Shown: positions 48,743-59,800 of the stretch, piece after piece
How positions within the stretch are numbered: the first letter of the stretch is position 1
Layout of the letters: each line of letters opens with the position of its first letter
Assembly (NCBI RefSeq): GCF_034424175.1
Contig: NZ_CP139986.1
Location: 496,001 to 560,000 of the forward strand
Direction of reading: 5' to 3'
DNA length: 64,000 nt
From: Kluyvera intermedia
GTDB taxonomy: Bacteria; Pseudomonadota; Gammaproteobacteria; Enterobacterales; Enterobacteriaceae
The notes under the pieces: model-generated
Databases searched by the model: none
The model's input: the letters and a program-made list of their open reading frames with translations, nothing else
What the model was told of the DNA's origin: nothing
Position numbers and translations under genes: made by a program

Positions 48743-49717
48743 TTAAGCAATCCTGACCAGCGTACGACCCTGGATCTGGTTGTTGATAATTTTGTCCGCG
48801 AAGGCTGGAGCCTGATCAAGGCTAATCTCCGTCGCGCTCTGGGCGAAGAATGATTCAGGCAGGTCAGTGACTAAACGCTGCCATGCCTGTGCACGACGCG
48901 CGGCAGGCGTCATGACCGAGTCGATGCCCTGTAAACGGACATTACGTAGAATAAATGGCATGACGGTTGTTGGCAGTGCGAAGCCGCCAGCTAAACCGCA
49001 GGCCGCCACGCAGCCACCGTAGTTCATCTGCGCCAGCACTTTAGCCAGCACTTTATCGCCTACGGTATCAACGGCGCCGGCCCAAATTTGTTTTTCCAGC
49101 GGACGAGTTTCGGCAAACTCGGCGCGGTCAATAATGCGGTTTGCGCCGAGAGCACGCAGGTAATCATGGGTACTCTCACGGCCAGAGACGGCTGCAACCT
49201 GATAGCCCAGTTTGTGCAGCAAAGCGATGGCGGTGCTGCCAACGCCACCGCTGGCGCCAGTCACCACAATTTCACCGTCTTCAGGACGAACGCCAGCATC
49301 TTCCAGCGCCATCACGCACAGCATGGCGGTAAAACCTGCTGTACCGATAATCATGGCCTTACGCCCATCTAAACCTGCCGGTTGTGGCACCAGCCAGTCA
49401 CCGTTCACGCGTGCACGGCTGGACAGGCCGCCCCAATGGTTTTCGCCGACACCCCAGCCGGTTAGCAATACTTGCTGACCTGGCGTGTAACGAGCGTCGT
49501 CGCTGGCGTAAACTGTCCCGGCGAAATCAATGCCAGGCACCATTGGGAAATTGCGGATGATTTTGCCTTTGCCGGTGATGGCTAGCGCATCTTTATAGTT
49601 CAGGCTAGACCACTGTACATCGACGGTGACATCACCTTGCGGAAGCAGGCAGTCGTCAACGGCCTGCACTGTGGCGATGGTTTTGCCATCCTGCTGTTCT
49701 AAAATGAGTGCCTGCAT
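48743..49717 (-). CDS. acuI: Acrylyl-CoA reductase AcuI (YhdH)
   Basis: A 324-residue zinc-free medium-chain dehydrogenase/reductase of the quinone oxidoreductase-like class. It reduces toxic acrylyl-CoA to propionyl-CoA with NADPH. The N-terminal catalytic fold includes LNYKDALAITGKGKI. The nucleotide-binding motif is VTGASGGVGSTAIALLHKLG near 152-171. It is divergent from csrD and monocistronic. Confidence 0.94.
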   Translation of the reverse strand: MQALILEQQDGKTIATVQAVDDCLLPQGDVTVDVQWSSLNYKDALAITGKGKIIRNFPMVPGIDFAGTVYASDDARYTPGQQVLLTGWGVGENHWGGLSSRARVNGDWLVPQPAGLDGRKAMIIGTAGFTAMLCVMALEDAGVRPEDGEIVVTGASGGVGSTAIALLHKLGYQVAAVSGRESTHDYLRALGANRIIDRAEFAETRPLEKQIWAGAVDTVGDKVLAKVLAQMNYGGCVAACGLAGGFALPTTVMPFILRNVRLQGIDSVMTPAARRAQAWQRLVTDLPESFFAQSATEISLDQAPAFADKIINNQIQGRTLVRIA

Positions 49718-49933
49718 AATCCTTCCTTACATGAACTGATAGTGAAAAAATCTACCAGGACTATACTCGTTTATCATCATTTGATGGCGATTTGGCGCAA
49801 TAAATTGCCAGATCCGCCAGGTTTGGTAGTATGCCGACCTGGTACGATATGTTAGTGCTTACTTCTGGTAAGACACGGACGCTAGCTCCCGATATTCTAT
49901 CGGGCACGATTAACCTACGGAGTTAACTCAGGG

Positions 49934-51874
49934 ATGCGATTAACGACGAAGTTCTCAGCTTTTTTCACGCTCTTAACCGGGCTCACCATATTTGTAACGT
50001 TAATCGGTTCCTCACTGAGTTTTTATAACGGCATACAGTACAAGATAGCCAATCGTGTGCAGGCCGTTGCCACCGTGCTGGATAACCGTTTAATCAACAC
50101 CTCCTTCGATGAGCTGGATACTCAGCTTGATGAAATCATGGTGCCGCTCGATATCGTTCGCATCGACTTTACGCTTGATGGTAAGTCGCTATTCCACCAC
50201 TCGCGGAACAGCAGTTACCTACCGATGGGCAGCCATTATCAGTTCCGTGAGATGGATGTCCCCTCACTCAAGCACCCTGGCATGACTATCCATCTGGTCT
50301 ATCAGGATCCGATGGCAAACTACTTCCGCTCGCTAATGACTACCGCCCCGTTGACCGTGACCATTGCTTTTATGGTGCTGGTGGTATTTATCGCCGTGCG
50401 TTGGCTGCGTCGACAATTGGCGGGTGAAGAGTTACTGGAACTGCGCGCGATTCGTATTCTGAATGGTGAGCGTGGCGCGAAGGCGAAAGGTAATATCCAC
50501 GAATGGCCGACCCGTACCAGTAGTGCGCTGGATACGCTGCTTTCTGAAGTTCAGTTCGCCGGTGAACAGCGCAGCCGCCTCGACACCCTTATTCGCTCTT
50601 ATGCTGCGCAGGATTCAAAAACGGGCCTCAGTAACCGTCTGTTCTTTGATAACCAGCTCGCGACGCTGCTTGATGATCAGGAAAATGTCGGTTCGCACGG
50701 TATTGTCATGATGATCCGCCTGCCTGATTTCGACTTCCTGCGTGACAACTGGGGACGTGCGGCGGCGGAGGAACATGTCTTTACGCTGATTAATCTGCTC
50801 TCCACCTTTATTATGCGCTACCCGGGCGCGTTGCTGGCGCGCTACCGCCGCAGTGATTTCACCGTTTTGCTCCCGCACCGTACCTTAAAAGAGGCGGACA
50901 GCATCGCCGGACAATTGCTAAAAGCGATCGATGGATTGCCCCTGACGAAAATCCTCGACCGTGACGACATGATGCATATCGGTATTTGTGCCTGGCGAAG
51001 CGGGCAGACGACCGAGCAGGTGATGGAGCATGCCGAGGCTGCCGTGCGTAACGCGGTGCTTCAGGGCAGTAATAGCTGGGCAATCTACGATGATTCACTA
51101 CCGGAAAAAGGTCGTGGTAACGTCCGCTGGCGCACCCTAATTGAGCAGATGCTTAGCCGCGGCGGCCCGCGTATCTACCAAAAACCGGCGGTAACGCTCG
51201 ACGGTAACGTGCATCACCGGGATCTCCTGTGCCGAATATTTGATGGTAAAGAAGAGGTGATTGCCGCTGAATATCTGCCGATGGTACTAGAGTTTGGGCT
51301 GGGTGAAGAATATGACCGTCAGCAGATTGGTCGGCTGATCCCATTCCTTGGATTCTGGCCGCAAGAAAATCTGGCAATTCAGGTGACGGTAGAGTCGTTG
51401 ATCCGCCCTCGTTTTCAACGTTGGTTGCGTGATACTTTAATGCAGTGCGAAAAATCGCAACGCCGACGGATTATTTTTGAACTTGCAGAGGTAGATGTCT
51501 GTCAACATATCACTCGGTTACAACCAGTCGTCCGATTAATTCATGCATTAGGCGTTCGGGTTGCGGTAACTCAGGCGGGTTTAGCCTTAGTGAGTACTAG
51601 CTGGATTAAGCAGCTTGAGATTGAACTGATTAAGATTGATCCTGTGCTAGTGCGAAATATTGAAAAACGGAGTCAAAACCAACTGCTGGTTCAAAGTCTG
51701 GTGGAAGCGTGTAAAGGAACGTCAATACAGGTTTTCGCGGCTGGCGTCCGCAGTCGGGGTGAGTGGCAGGTGCTGACTGAATGCGGAGTTTTCGGCGGTC
51801 AGGGTGATTTTTTTGCCGCCTCACAGCCACTTGACTCAAATGTGAAAAAATATTCGCAAAGATATTCGGTTTGA
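49934..51874 (+). CDS. csrD: RNase E specificity factor CsrD
   Basis: A 646-residue inner-membrane protein with two N-terminal helices (about 7-30 and 135-155), a HAMP-like region, and degenerate GGDEF and EAL domains. The GGDEF site reads RRSDF, so no cyclase activity is expected. The EAL region (about 400-640) lacks the full catalytic set. In E. coli CsrD targets the sRNAs CsrB and CsrC for RNase E decay and so frees CsrA. The length equals the E. coli protein. It is divergent from acuI. Confidence 0.95.
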   Translation: MRLTTKFSAFFTLLTGLTIFVTLIGSSLSFYNGIQYKIANRVQAVATVLDNRLINTSFDELDTQLDEIMVPLDIVRIDFTLDGKSLFHHSRNSSYLPMGSHYQFREMDVPSLKHPGMTIHLVYQDPMANYFRSLMTTAPLTVTIAFMVLVVFIAVRWLRRQLAGEELLELRAIRILNGERGAKAKGNIHEWPTRTSSALDTLLSEVQFAGEQRSRLDTLIRSYAAQDSKTGLSNRLFFDNQLATLLDDQENVGSHGIVMMIRLPDFDFLRDNWGRAAAEEHVFTLINLLSTFIMRYPGALLARYRRSDFTVLLPHRTLKEADSIAGQLLKAIDGLPLTKILDRDDMMHIGICAWRSGQTTEQVMEHAEAAVRNAVLQGSNSWAIYDDSLPEKGRGNVRWRTLIEQMLSRGGPRIYQKPAVTLDGNVHHRDLLCRIFDGKEEVIAAEYLPMVLEFGLGEEYDRQQIGRLIPFLGFWPQENLAIQVTVESLIRPRFQRWLRDTLMQCEKSQRRRIIFELAEVDVCQHITRLQPVVRLIHALGVRVAVTQAGLALVSTSWIKQLEIELIKIDPVLVRNIEKRSQNQLLVQSLVEACKGTSIQVFAAGVRSRGEWQVLTECGVFGGQGDFFAASQPLDSNVKKYSQRYSV

Positions 51875-51975
51875 CCTGCTGTTTAACGTGTTTATCACGT
51901 AGAATGACGCGCGCGGTTTTTTCTGGGAGTGTGCATGTCTGCTCGCCGGTAAAACCACGCATCACGCATGTAACG

Positions 51976-52058
51976 ACCTTTGACAGGTACAAATCCAGGA
52001 TGGAGCGGCAGTGAGTCTCCCTGCACTGAAGGAGTCAGGTTGGATTTGTAATAAAGGT
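51976..52058 (+). repeat. Long inverted repeat in the csrD-mreB intergenic region
   Basis: TACAAATCCA (51988-51997) pairs perfectly with TGGATTTGTA (52041-52050). Outside it ACCTTT (51976-51981) pairs with AAAGGT (52053-52058). The 43-base apical part can form CAGTG/CACTG (52009-52013 and 52024-52028). It lies about 120 bases before mreB and may be a structured 5' leader or small RNA. The remainder of the 304-base gap 51875-52178 should carry the mreB promoters; I see no convincing -35/-10 pair. Confidence 0.6.
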
Positions 52059-52178
52059 AACGAACTGCACTAATTTTCACCGTTGCAGATGATTTTTGCG
52101 CCTTGTCGCTGCCACGTGTGGTTGGTAAAGTAAGCGGATTTTATTTTTCCGCCCCAGCTTTCAGGATTATCCCTTAGT

Positions 52179-53222
52179 ATGTTGAAAAAATTTCGTGGCA
52201 TGTTTTCCAATGACCTGTCCATTGACCTGGGTACCGCGAATACCCTGATTTACGTAAAAGGACAAGGCATCGTATTGAATGAGCCTTCCGTTGTCGCCAT
52301 TCGTCAGGACCGTGCCGGTTCTCCGAAAAGCGTGGCTGCCGTTGGTCATGACGCCAAACAGATGCTGGGCCGTACACCGGGCAACATCGCGGCAATTCGT
52401 CCGATGAAAGACGGCGTTATCGCTGACTTCTTCGTCACCGAGAAAATGCTCCAGCACTTCATCAAACAGGTTCACAGCAACAGCTTTATGCGCCCAAGCC
52501 CGCGTGTACTGGTGTGTGTACCGGTTGGCGCAACTCAGGTTGAACGTCGTGCAATCCGTGAATCCGCTCAGGGTGCCGGTGCGCGTGAAGTGTTCCTGAT
52601 CGAAGAGCCAATGGCTGCGGCAATCGGTGCGGGTCTGCCAGTTTCTGAAGCAACCGGTTCTATGGTTGTGGATATCGGTGGTGGTACCACTGAAGTGGCC
52701 GTTATCTCCCTGAACGGTGTGGTTTACTCCTCTTCCGTGCGTATCGGCGGCGACCGCTTCGATGAAGCCATCATTAATTATGTGCGTCGTAACTACGGCT
52801 CACTGATTGGTGAAGCGACTGCAGAACGAATCAAACACGAAATCGGCTCTGCTTATCCGGGCGACGAAGTGCGTGAAATCGAAGTGCGTGGTCGTAACCT
52901 GGCTGAAGGCGTTCCGCGTGGCTTTACGCTGAACTCCAACGAGATCCTCGAAGCGCTGCAGGAACCACTGACCGGCATCGTGAGTGCAGTCATGGTTGCA
53001 CTGGAACAGTGTCCACCAGAGCTGGCTTCTGATATCTCCGAGCGCGGTATGGTGCTGACCGGCGGTGGTGCGCTGCTGCGTAACCTCGATCGTCTGTTAA
53101 TGGAAGAAACCGGTATTCCAGTCGTTGTTGCTGAAGATCCGCTGACCTGCGTAGCGCGTGGCGGCGGCAAGGCGCTGGAAATGATCGACATGCACGGCGG
53201 CGACTTGTTTAGCGAAGAGTAG
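52179..53222 (+). CDS. mreB: Rod-shape protein MreB (bacterial actin)
   Basis: A 347-residue actin homologue that forms membrane-bound filaments guiding sidewall peptidoglycan synthesis. Actin-fold motifs are present: phosphate 1 loop [17 protein letters not shown] (about 14-30), phosphate 2 [16 protein letters not shown] (about 163-178) and the adenosine site [15 protein letters not shown] (about 288-302). The amphipathic N-terminus MLKKFRGMF binds the membrane. A hairpin follows the gene, before mreC. Confidence 0.98.
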
Positions 53223-53236
53223 TCAGCATGAAGTTC

Positions 53237-53260
53237 AGGGTAGCCAACGGGCTACCCTTA
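53237..53260 (+). terminator. Attenuator-like hairpin between mreB and mreC
   Basis: AGGGTAGCC (53237-53245) pairs with GGCTACCCT (53250-53258) around AACG and is followed by TAATTT. The stem is strong and the T tract is poor. This would reduce but not stop read-through, giving more mreB than mreCD transcript. Confidence 0.7.
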
Positions 53261-53290
53261 ATTTCACTGACACGAGAATACGCATAGCCT

Positions 53291-54295
53291 ATGAAGCCCA
53301 TTTTTAGCCGTGGCCCGTCGCTACAGATTCGCCTTATCCTGGCGGTGCTGGTGGCGCTGGGTGTCATTATCGCCGACAGTCGTCTGGGTATGTTCAGTCA
53401 AATTCGAACGTACATGGATACTGCCGTCAGTCCTTTCTACTTTATCTCTAATGGTCCTCGTGAATTGCTCGATAGCGTTTCTCAAACGCTGGCTTCACGC
53501 GATCAGCTTGAGCTTGAAAACCGCGCATTACGTCAGGAGTTACTGTTAAAAAACAGCGACCTGCTGATGCTCGGTCAATACAAACAGGAAAATGCCCGTT
53601 TACGTGAACTGTTAGGTTCACCGCTGCGCCAGGATGAACAAAAAATGGTGACGCAGGTGATCTCAACGGTTAACGACCCTTACAGTGACCAGATGGTTAT
53701 TGACAAGGGTAGCGTGAACGGTGTCTATGAAGGTCAGCCGGTTATCAGTGACAAAGGCGTTGTCGGCCAGGTTGTTGCGGTAGCAAAACTGACCAGCCGG
53801 GTGCTGCTGATTTGCGATGCCACCCATGCGCTACCGATTCAGGTTTTACGTAACGATATCCGCGTCATTGCTGCTGGTAACGGCTGCACTGACGATCTGC
53901 AACTGGAACACCTGCCTGCCAATACCGACATTCGTGTCGGCGATGTGCTGGTGACTTCAGGTTTAGGCGGACGCTTCCCGGAAGGCTATCCGGTTGGCGT
54001 GGTTTCCTCCGTTAAGCTGGACACGCAGCGTGCGTACACGGTAATTCAGGCGCGTCCAACCGCGGGTCTGCAACGCTTGCGCTACCTGCTGTTGTTGTGG
54101 GGAGCAGACCGTAACGGCTCCAACCCAATGACGCCGGAAGAGGTGCACCGCGTGGCCAACGAACGTCTGATGCAGATGATGCCTCAGGTTCTGCCATCGC
54201 CTGAAACGATGGGCCCGCAACTGCCCGCACCGGCGACAGGTATCACCACACCGCCAGCGGTGACGACGCCACCACCTCCAGCAAGGGGGCAATAG
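53291..54295 (+). CDS. mreC: Rod-shape protein MreC
   Basis: A 334-residue bitopic protein of the elongasome. The transmembrane helix (about 12-30) is followed by a periplasmic coiled coil (about 65-105, QLELENRALRQELLLKN) and a beta-barrel domain. The C-terminal tail (ATGITTPPAVTTPPPPARGQ) is proline-rich and clearly shorter than the 367-residue E. coli protein. MreC bridges MreB/MreD to PBP2. The stop overlaps the mreD start. Confidence 0.96.
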   Translation: MKPIFSRGPSLQIRLILAVLVALGVIIADSRLGMFSQIRTYMDTAVSPFYFISNGPRELLDSVSQTLASRDQLELENRALRQELLLKNSDLLMLGQYKQENARLRELLGSPLRQDEQKMVTQVISTVNDPYSDQMVIDKGSVNGVYEGQPVISDKGVVGQVVAVAKLTSRVLLICDATHALPIQVLRNDIRVIAAGNGCTDDLQLEHLPANTDIRVGDVLVTSGLGGRFPEGYPVGVVSSVKLDTQRAYTVIQARPTAGLQRLRYLLLLWGADRNGSNPMTPEEVHRVANERLMQMMPQVLPSPETMGPQLPAPATGITTPPAVTTPPPPARGQ

Positions 54296-54783
54296 TGGCA
54301 AGTTATCGCAGCCAGGGACGCTGGGTCATCTGGCTCTCGTTTCTTATTGCACTGCTGCTACAGGTCATGCCCTGGCCGGAAAACCTGACGGTTTTCCGGC
54401 CGAATTGGGTTCTGCTTATTCTGCTTTACTGGTCGCTGGCGCTGCCGCACCGTGTGAATGTAGGTACCGGCTTTGTGATGGGTGCCATACTGGACTTAAT
54501 CAGTGGTTCAACGCTTGGCGTACGCGCGCTCTCGTTGAGCATCGTGGCCTATCTGGTGGCGCTCAAATATCAGCTGTTTCGTAACCTGGCGCTCTGGCAA
54601 CAGGCGCTGGTGGTCATGATGCTTTCTCTCGCCACGGATATTATTGTTTTCTGGTCAGAGTTTTTAGTGATCAACGTCTCTTTCCGTCCGGAAGTGTTCT
54701 GGAGTAGTGTAGTTAATGGCGTGCTCTGGCCGTGGATCTTTCTTCTGATGCGTAAAGTTCGCCAGCAATTTGCCGTTCAATAA
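54295..54783 (+). CDS. mreD: Rod-shape protein MreD
   Basis: A 162-residue inner-membrane protein with five or six helices that works with MreC in sidewall growth. It starts at GTG 54295 in the overlap TAGTG with the mreC stop, behind AAGGGGG. The stretch FRPNWVLLILLYWSLALPHR is typical of the family. Confidence 0.96.
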   Translation: MASYRSQGRWVIWLSFLIALLLQVMPWPENLTVFRPNWVLLILLYWSLALPHRVNVGTGFVMGAILDLISGSTLGVRALSLSIVAYLVALKYQLFRNLALWQQALVVMMLSLATDIIVFWSEFLVINVSFRPEVFWSSVVNGVLWPWIFLLMRKVRQQFAVQ

Positions 54784-54790
54784 GGTCGTT

Positions 54791-55384
54791 ATGGTATCTC
54801 TCTATCTTGCTTCAGGTTCTCCACGTCGCCAGGAACTTCTCACACAGCTCGGTATTTCGTTTGAGAAAGTGGTTCCCGGTATTGAAGAACTGCGCCGTCC
54901 TGATGAGTCGGCGCAGCACTATGTGGCACGACTGGCGCGAGAGAAAGCCCAGGCTGGCGTGGCGTTAACTCGCGACGATCTCCCTGTCCTGGGAGCCGAT
55001 ACCATTGTCATCCTTAACGGCGAAGTGCTGGAGAAACCGCGTGATGCTGCTCATGCAGCGGTCATGTTGCGTATGCTCTCTGGGAAGACCCACCAGGTGA
55101 TGACCGCCGTCGCGCTGGCGGATAGCCAGCACACGCTCGACTGCCTGGTGGTGACCGAAGTCACTTTCCGGACGCTGTCAGATGATGACATCACAGACTA
55201 TGTTTTGAGCGGCGAACCTTTAGATAAAGCAGGTGCATACGGTATTCAAGGGCTGGGTGGCTGTTTCGTCAGGAAGATAAATGGCAGCTATCACGCCGTA
55301 GTCGGCTTACCGCTGGTGGAAACGTATGAGTTGCTGAGTAACTTTAACTCGCTACGTGATAAAAGGGATAAACATGACGGCTGA
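54791..55384 (+). CDS. yhdE: Maf-family nucleoside triphosphate pyrophosphatase YhdE
   Basis: A 197-residue house-cleaning enzyme that hydrolyses dTTP, UTP and modified pyrimidine triphosphates. Motifs are LASGSPRRQELLTQLG at the N-terminus, VLGADTIVILNGEVLEKP (about 66-83) and GAYGIQGLGG. ATG 54791 gives the family start M-V-S-L-Y-L; an upstream frame from 54770 lies within mreD. It overlaps rng by 11 bases. Confidence 0.95.
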   Translation: MVSLYLASGSPRRQELLTQLGISFEKVVPGIEELRRPDESAQHYVARLAREKAQAGVALTRDDLPVLGADTIVILNGEVLEKPRDAAHAAVMLRMLSGKTHQVMTAVALADSQHTLDCLVVTEVTFRTLSDDDITDYVLSGEPLDKAGAYGIQGLGGCFVRKINGSYHAVVGLPLVETYELLSNFNSLRDKRDKHDG

Positions 55385-56843
55385 ACTATTAGTGAACGTG
55401 ACGCCATCGGAAACGCGAGTGGCGTATATCGATGGCGGCATTTTGCAGGAAATTCATATTGAGCGTGAGGCGCGACGTGGAATAGTAGGCAATATCTACA
55501 AAGGTCGCGTCAGTCGGGTTTTACCGGGTATGCAGGCGGCTTTTGTAGATATTGGCCTCGATAAGGCGGCATTCCTCCATGCCTCCGACATTATGCCGCA
55601 TACCGAATGTGTTGCCGGTGAAGAGCAAAAACAGTTCACCGTTCGCGATATCTCCGAATTGGTTCGTCAGGGCCAGGATCTGATGGTGCAGGTGGTCAAA
55701 GATCCTCTCGGCACGAAAGGTGCGCGTCTGACTACCGACATCACCTTACCATCCCGCTATCTGGTCTTTATGCCCGGCGCTTCGCACGTCGGTGTTTCCC
55801 AACGTATTGATAGTGAAGTCGAACGTGACCGTTTAAAGAAGGTCGTCGCTGACTACTGTGATGAGCAGGGCGGCTTTATTATACGTACCGCTGCTGAAGG
55901 GGTGTGCGAAGAGGATTTAGCCTCTGACGCCGCCTACCTGAAACGCGTCTGGACGAAAGTGATGGAGCGTAAAAAACGCCCGCAGACGCGTTACCAGATG
56001 TATGGTGAACTGGCGCTGGCGCAGCGTGTGCTACGTGATTTTGCCGATGCTAAGCTTGATAAAATCCGCGTCGACTCGCGCCTGACCTATGAAGCGCTGC
56101 TGGAATTTACCGCTGAGTACATTCCAGAGATGACCCGCAAGCTGGAACATTACAGCGGTCGCCAACCGATTTTCGACCTCTACGACGTGGAAAATGAAAT
56201 CCAGCGGGCGCTGGAACGTAAGGTGGAACTGAAGTCCGGCGGCTACCTGATTATCGACCAGACCGAAGCGATGACCACCGTCGACATCAACACCGGGGCC
56301 TTTGTCGGTCACCGAAATCTTGATGACACCATTTTCAATACTAATATTGAAGCGACGCAGGCGATTGCGCGTCAGCTCCGTCTGCGCAATCTCGGCGGTA
56401 TTATCATCATCGACTTTATCGATATGAGTAACGAAGATCACCGCCGCCGGGTGCTGCACTCTTTAGAGCAGGCGCTCAGTAAAGACCGGGTGAAAACCAG
56501 CGTCAATGGCTTCTCGCCGCTGGGCCTGGTGGAGATGACCCGTAAGCGGACGCGTGAAAGCGTCGAGCATGTGCTGTGCAATGAATGCCCGACCTGCCAC
56601 GGCCGAGGGACGGTGAAAAGCGTTGAGACGGTATGCTACGAAATCATGCGTGAAATTGTCCGTGTTCATCACGCTTATGATTCCGATCGCTTCCTGGTGT
56701 ATGCGTCACCTTCGGTTGCCGATACGCTGAAGGGGGAAGAGTCCCACGCGCTTGCGGAAGTGGAAATATTTGTCGGCAAGCAGGTTAAAGTCCAGATCGA
56801 ACCGCTCTATAACCCGGAGCAGTTTGACGTGGTTATGATGTAA
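55374..56843 (+). CDS. rng: Ribonuclease G
   Basis: A 489-residue endoribonuclease of the RNase E/G family that matures the 5' end of 16S rRNA and decays selected mRNAs. The S1 domain is at about 35-125 (GNIYKGRVSRVLPGMQAAFV). The catalytic DNase I-like region has magnesium aspartates in TTVDINTGAF and GGIIIIDFIDM. The Zn-link cysteines are in LCNECPTCHGRG. ATG 55374 gives the E. coli length. It belongs to the mreBCD-yhdE-rng-yhdP-tldD cluster. Confidence 0.97.
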   Translation: MTAELLVNVTPSETRVAYIDGGILQEIHIEREARRGIVGNIYKGRVSRVLPGMQAAFVDIGLDKAAFLHASDIMPHTECVAGEEQKQFTVRDISELVRQGQDLMVQVVKDPLGTKGARLTTDITLPSRYLVFMPGASHVGVSQRIDSEVERDRLKKVVADYCDEQGGFIIRTAAEGVCEEDLASDAAYLKRVWTKVMERKKRPQTRYQMYGELALAQRVLRDFADAKLDKIRVDSRLTYEALLEFTAEYIPEMTRKLEHYSGRQPIFDLYDVENEIQRALERKVELKSGGYLIIDQTEAMTTVDINTGAFVGHRNLDDTIFNTNIEATQAIARQLRLRNLGGIIIIDFIDMSNEDHRRRVLHSLEQALSKDRVKTSVNGFSPLGLVEMTRKRTRESVEHVLCNECPTCHGRGTVKSVETVCYEIMREIVRVHHAYDSDRFLVYASPSVADTLKGEESHALAEVEIFVGKQVKVQIEPLYNPEQFDVVMM

Positions 56844-56874
56844 ACGCAGCCTGCTGCAACCCAAGGAGAGATGC

Positions 56875-59800
56875 GTGAGGCGATTGCCGGGGATTTTACT
56901 GCTCACTGCTGCCACACTGATTGTGATCATCGCGCTGCTGGTGAGTGGCCTGCGTCTTGCCTTGCCGCATCTGGACGCCTGGCGCCCGACGCTATTGGGG
57001 AAAATTGAGGCGGCAACCGGGCTACCGGTGTCCGCTTCGCAGCTCAATGCCAGCTGGCAGACTTTCGGCCCGACGCTGGATGTACGTGATATTAAAGCCG
57101 GGCTGACCGATGGCGGTGAGCTGTCCATCAAACGCGCCTCAATGGCGCTGGATGTCTGGCAAAGTTTGCTTCATATGCGCTGGCAGTTCCGCGAACTGAC
57201 CTTCTGGCAGCTGCAAATCCACACCAATACTCCACTGCAAAAAAACGACGGCGGCGAGAGTCTTAAAAGCGATCGCGTGGCCGATCTCTTCCTGCGCCAG
57301 TTCGATCACTTCACCCTCCGTGACAGCCACTTAAGTTTCCTGACCCTTTCAGGCCAGCGTGCTGAGCTGGCGATCCCGCAACTGACCTGGGTCAACGATA
57401 AAAACCGTCACCGCGCTGAAGGTGAACTGAGCCTTTCTAGCCTCACCGGTCAGCACGGGGTGATGAAAGTGCGTATGGACATGCGCGATGAAAATGGCCT
57501 GCTGAATAAGGGCCGTCTGTGGTTGCAGGCTGACGATATTGACGTCAAGCCGTGGCTGGGTCGCTGGATGCAGGACAATATTGCGCTGACCAGCGCTCGC
57601 TTTAGCCTCGAGGGCTGGGCATCGCTGGATAAAGGCGAAATCTCTGCCGGCGACGTCTGGCTTAAGAAAGGCGGCGCGAGCTGGCAGGGCGACAAGCAGG
57701 AACACCGTCTAACAGTTGATAACCTGACCGCGCACCTGTCGCGGGAAAAAGAAGGGTGGGAATTCCGTATTCCCGACACCCGTATCACCATTGACGATAC
57801 CCCGTGGCCACGGGGTGCTTTGGCGCTGGCGTGGATCCCAGAACAGGAAGTGGGTGGGCCGAATAACCAACGTAGCGACGAGCTGCGTATCCGCGCCAGT
57901 CACCTGTCACTGGCCGGGTTGAACGGGCTGCTGCCGATCGCTGAAAACTTGTCGCCAGAGATGGCGGATATCTGGCGAACCACCCAGCCGACCGGCATGG
58001 TAGATGCGCTGGCGATTGATATCCCCTTACAAAATGCGAATAAAATCCGCTTTAACGCGAGCTGGGACGATCTGGCCTGGAAACAGTGGAAGCTGCTACC
58101 CGGGGCTGAGCATGTCTCCGGAAACGTCGCGGGCAGTGTCGAAAACGGTTCTCTGCATGTGGCGATGCAAAAAGCGCTCATGCCGTACGAACACGTCTTC
58201 CGCGCACCGCTGGAGATTGCCGACGGTGTGGCGACCCTCAATTGGGTGAATAACGACAAAGGCTTTATGCTTGACGGTCGCAATATCGACGTGCAGGCGA
58301 CCGGCGTACGAGCGGCGGGCGGTTTCCGCTATCTGCAACCGAAAGATGACCAGCCGTGGCTTGGCATTCTGGCGGGGATCAGCACCAACGATGGCGGTCA
58401 GGCGTGGCGTTACTTCCCTGAAAATCTAATGGGGAAAGAGCTGGTGGATTACCTGAGCGGCGCGATACAAGCCGGTAAGGCCGAGAATGCGACGCTGGTT
58501 TATGGCGGCAACCCGCACCAGTTCCCGTATCCACATAATGAAGGGCAGTTCCAGGTCTATGTCCCACTAAAAGACGCGACCTTTGAGTTTCAGCCAGACT
58601 GGCCGGCCTTAACGCACCAGGACATTGATCTTAATTTTATCAACGCTGGTCTGTGGATGAAGGCAGATAAAGCCACGCTGGGCGGCGTGACCGCCACTCA
58701 TCTTGACGCCTCGATTCCCGACTACGCCAAAGAGAAGCTGCTGATTAGCGCAGATATCAATGGGCCGGGTAACGCAGTTGGCCCGTATTTCAAAGAGACA
58801 CCGCTCAGTAAGTCATTAGGCGCGACGCTCGACGAGCTACAGCTCGATGGCGACGTGAGTGCTCGCTTACATCTGGACATTCCGCTGGACGGAAAACTGG
58901 TTACCGCGACCGGGGATGTGGCGCTCGATAACAACAGTCTGTTTATCAAGCCGCTAGACAGTACCCTGCACAACCTTAAAGGCCGGTTCAGCTTTAACAA
59001 TGGCAACCTGACCAGCGAGCCGATGACTGCGACCTGGTTTAACCAACCGCTTAACGTCAATTTCACCACCACTGAAGGGGCGAAAGCCTATCAGGTTGGC
59101 GTGGATATGCAGGCGGATTGGCAGCCTGCGCGCACCGGCGTGTTGCCAAAACAGCTTAGCGATGCGCTGAAAGGCAATGTACCGTGGAAAGGGAATGTTG
59201 CCATCGAACTGCCTTATAACGGTAGTGCGACCTATAAAGTGGGAATTACCGGTGACTTGAAAAATGTAAGCAGTCACTTACCTTCTCCAGCAGACAAAGC
59301 TGCTGGGGAGCCTTTGCCGCTGAAAATGAATGTCGACGGTAACCTACGCAGTTTCAATCTGACCGGGAATGTCGGTTCAACGAATCATCTCAACAGCCGC
59401 TGGCTATTGGGTAACAAGCTGAAGCTGGAGAACGCTATCTGGGCATCGGATAGCCGAACCATTCCACCGCTGCCGCCAACGCCAGGCGTGGAACTTAACC
59501 TCCCGCCGATGGATGGTGCACAGTGGTTGGCGCTGTTCCAGAAGGGGGCGGCGGATAGCGTCAGTACCGCTGCTGTTTTCCCGCAACATATCACCTTACG
59601 CACGCCATCGCTGACCTTTGCTGGTCAGCAGTGGAATAACCTGAGCCTTGTGTCACAGCCGACGGCGGGCGGTACTCGCGTAGAAGCGCAGGGGCGTGAA
59701 ATTAACGCAAGCCTGACGATGAAAGACGCCACGCCATGGCAGGCAGCGGTGCGCTATCTCTACTATAACCCGTCGGTAAACCCGATAGCGGCGCCTGCAA

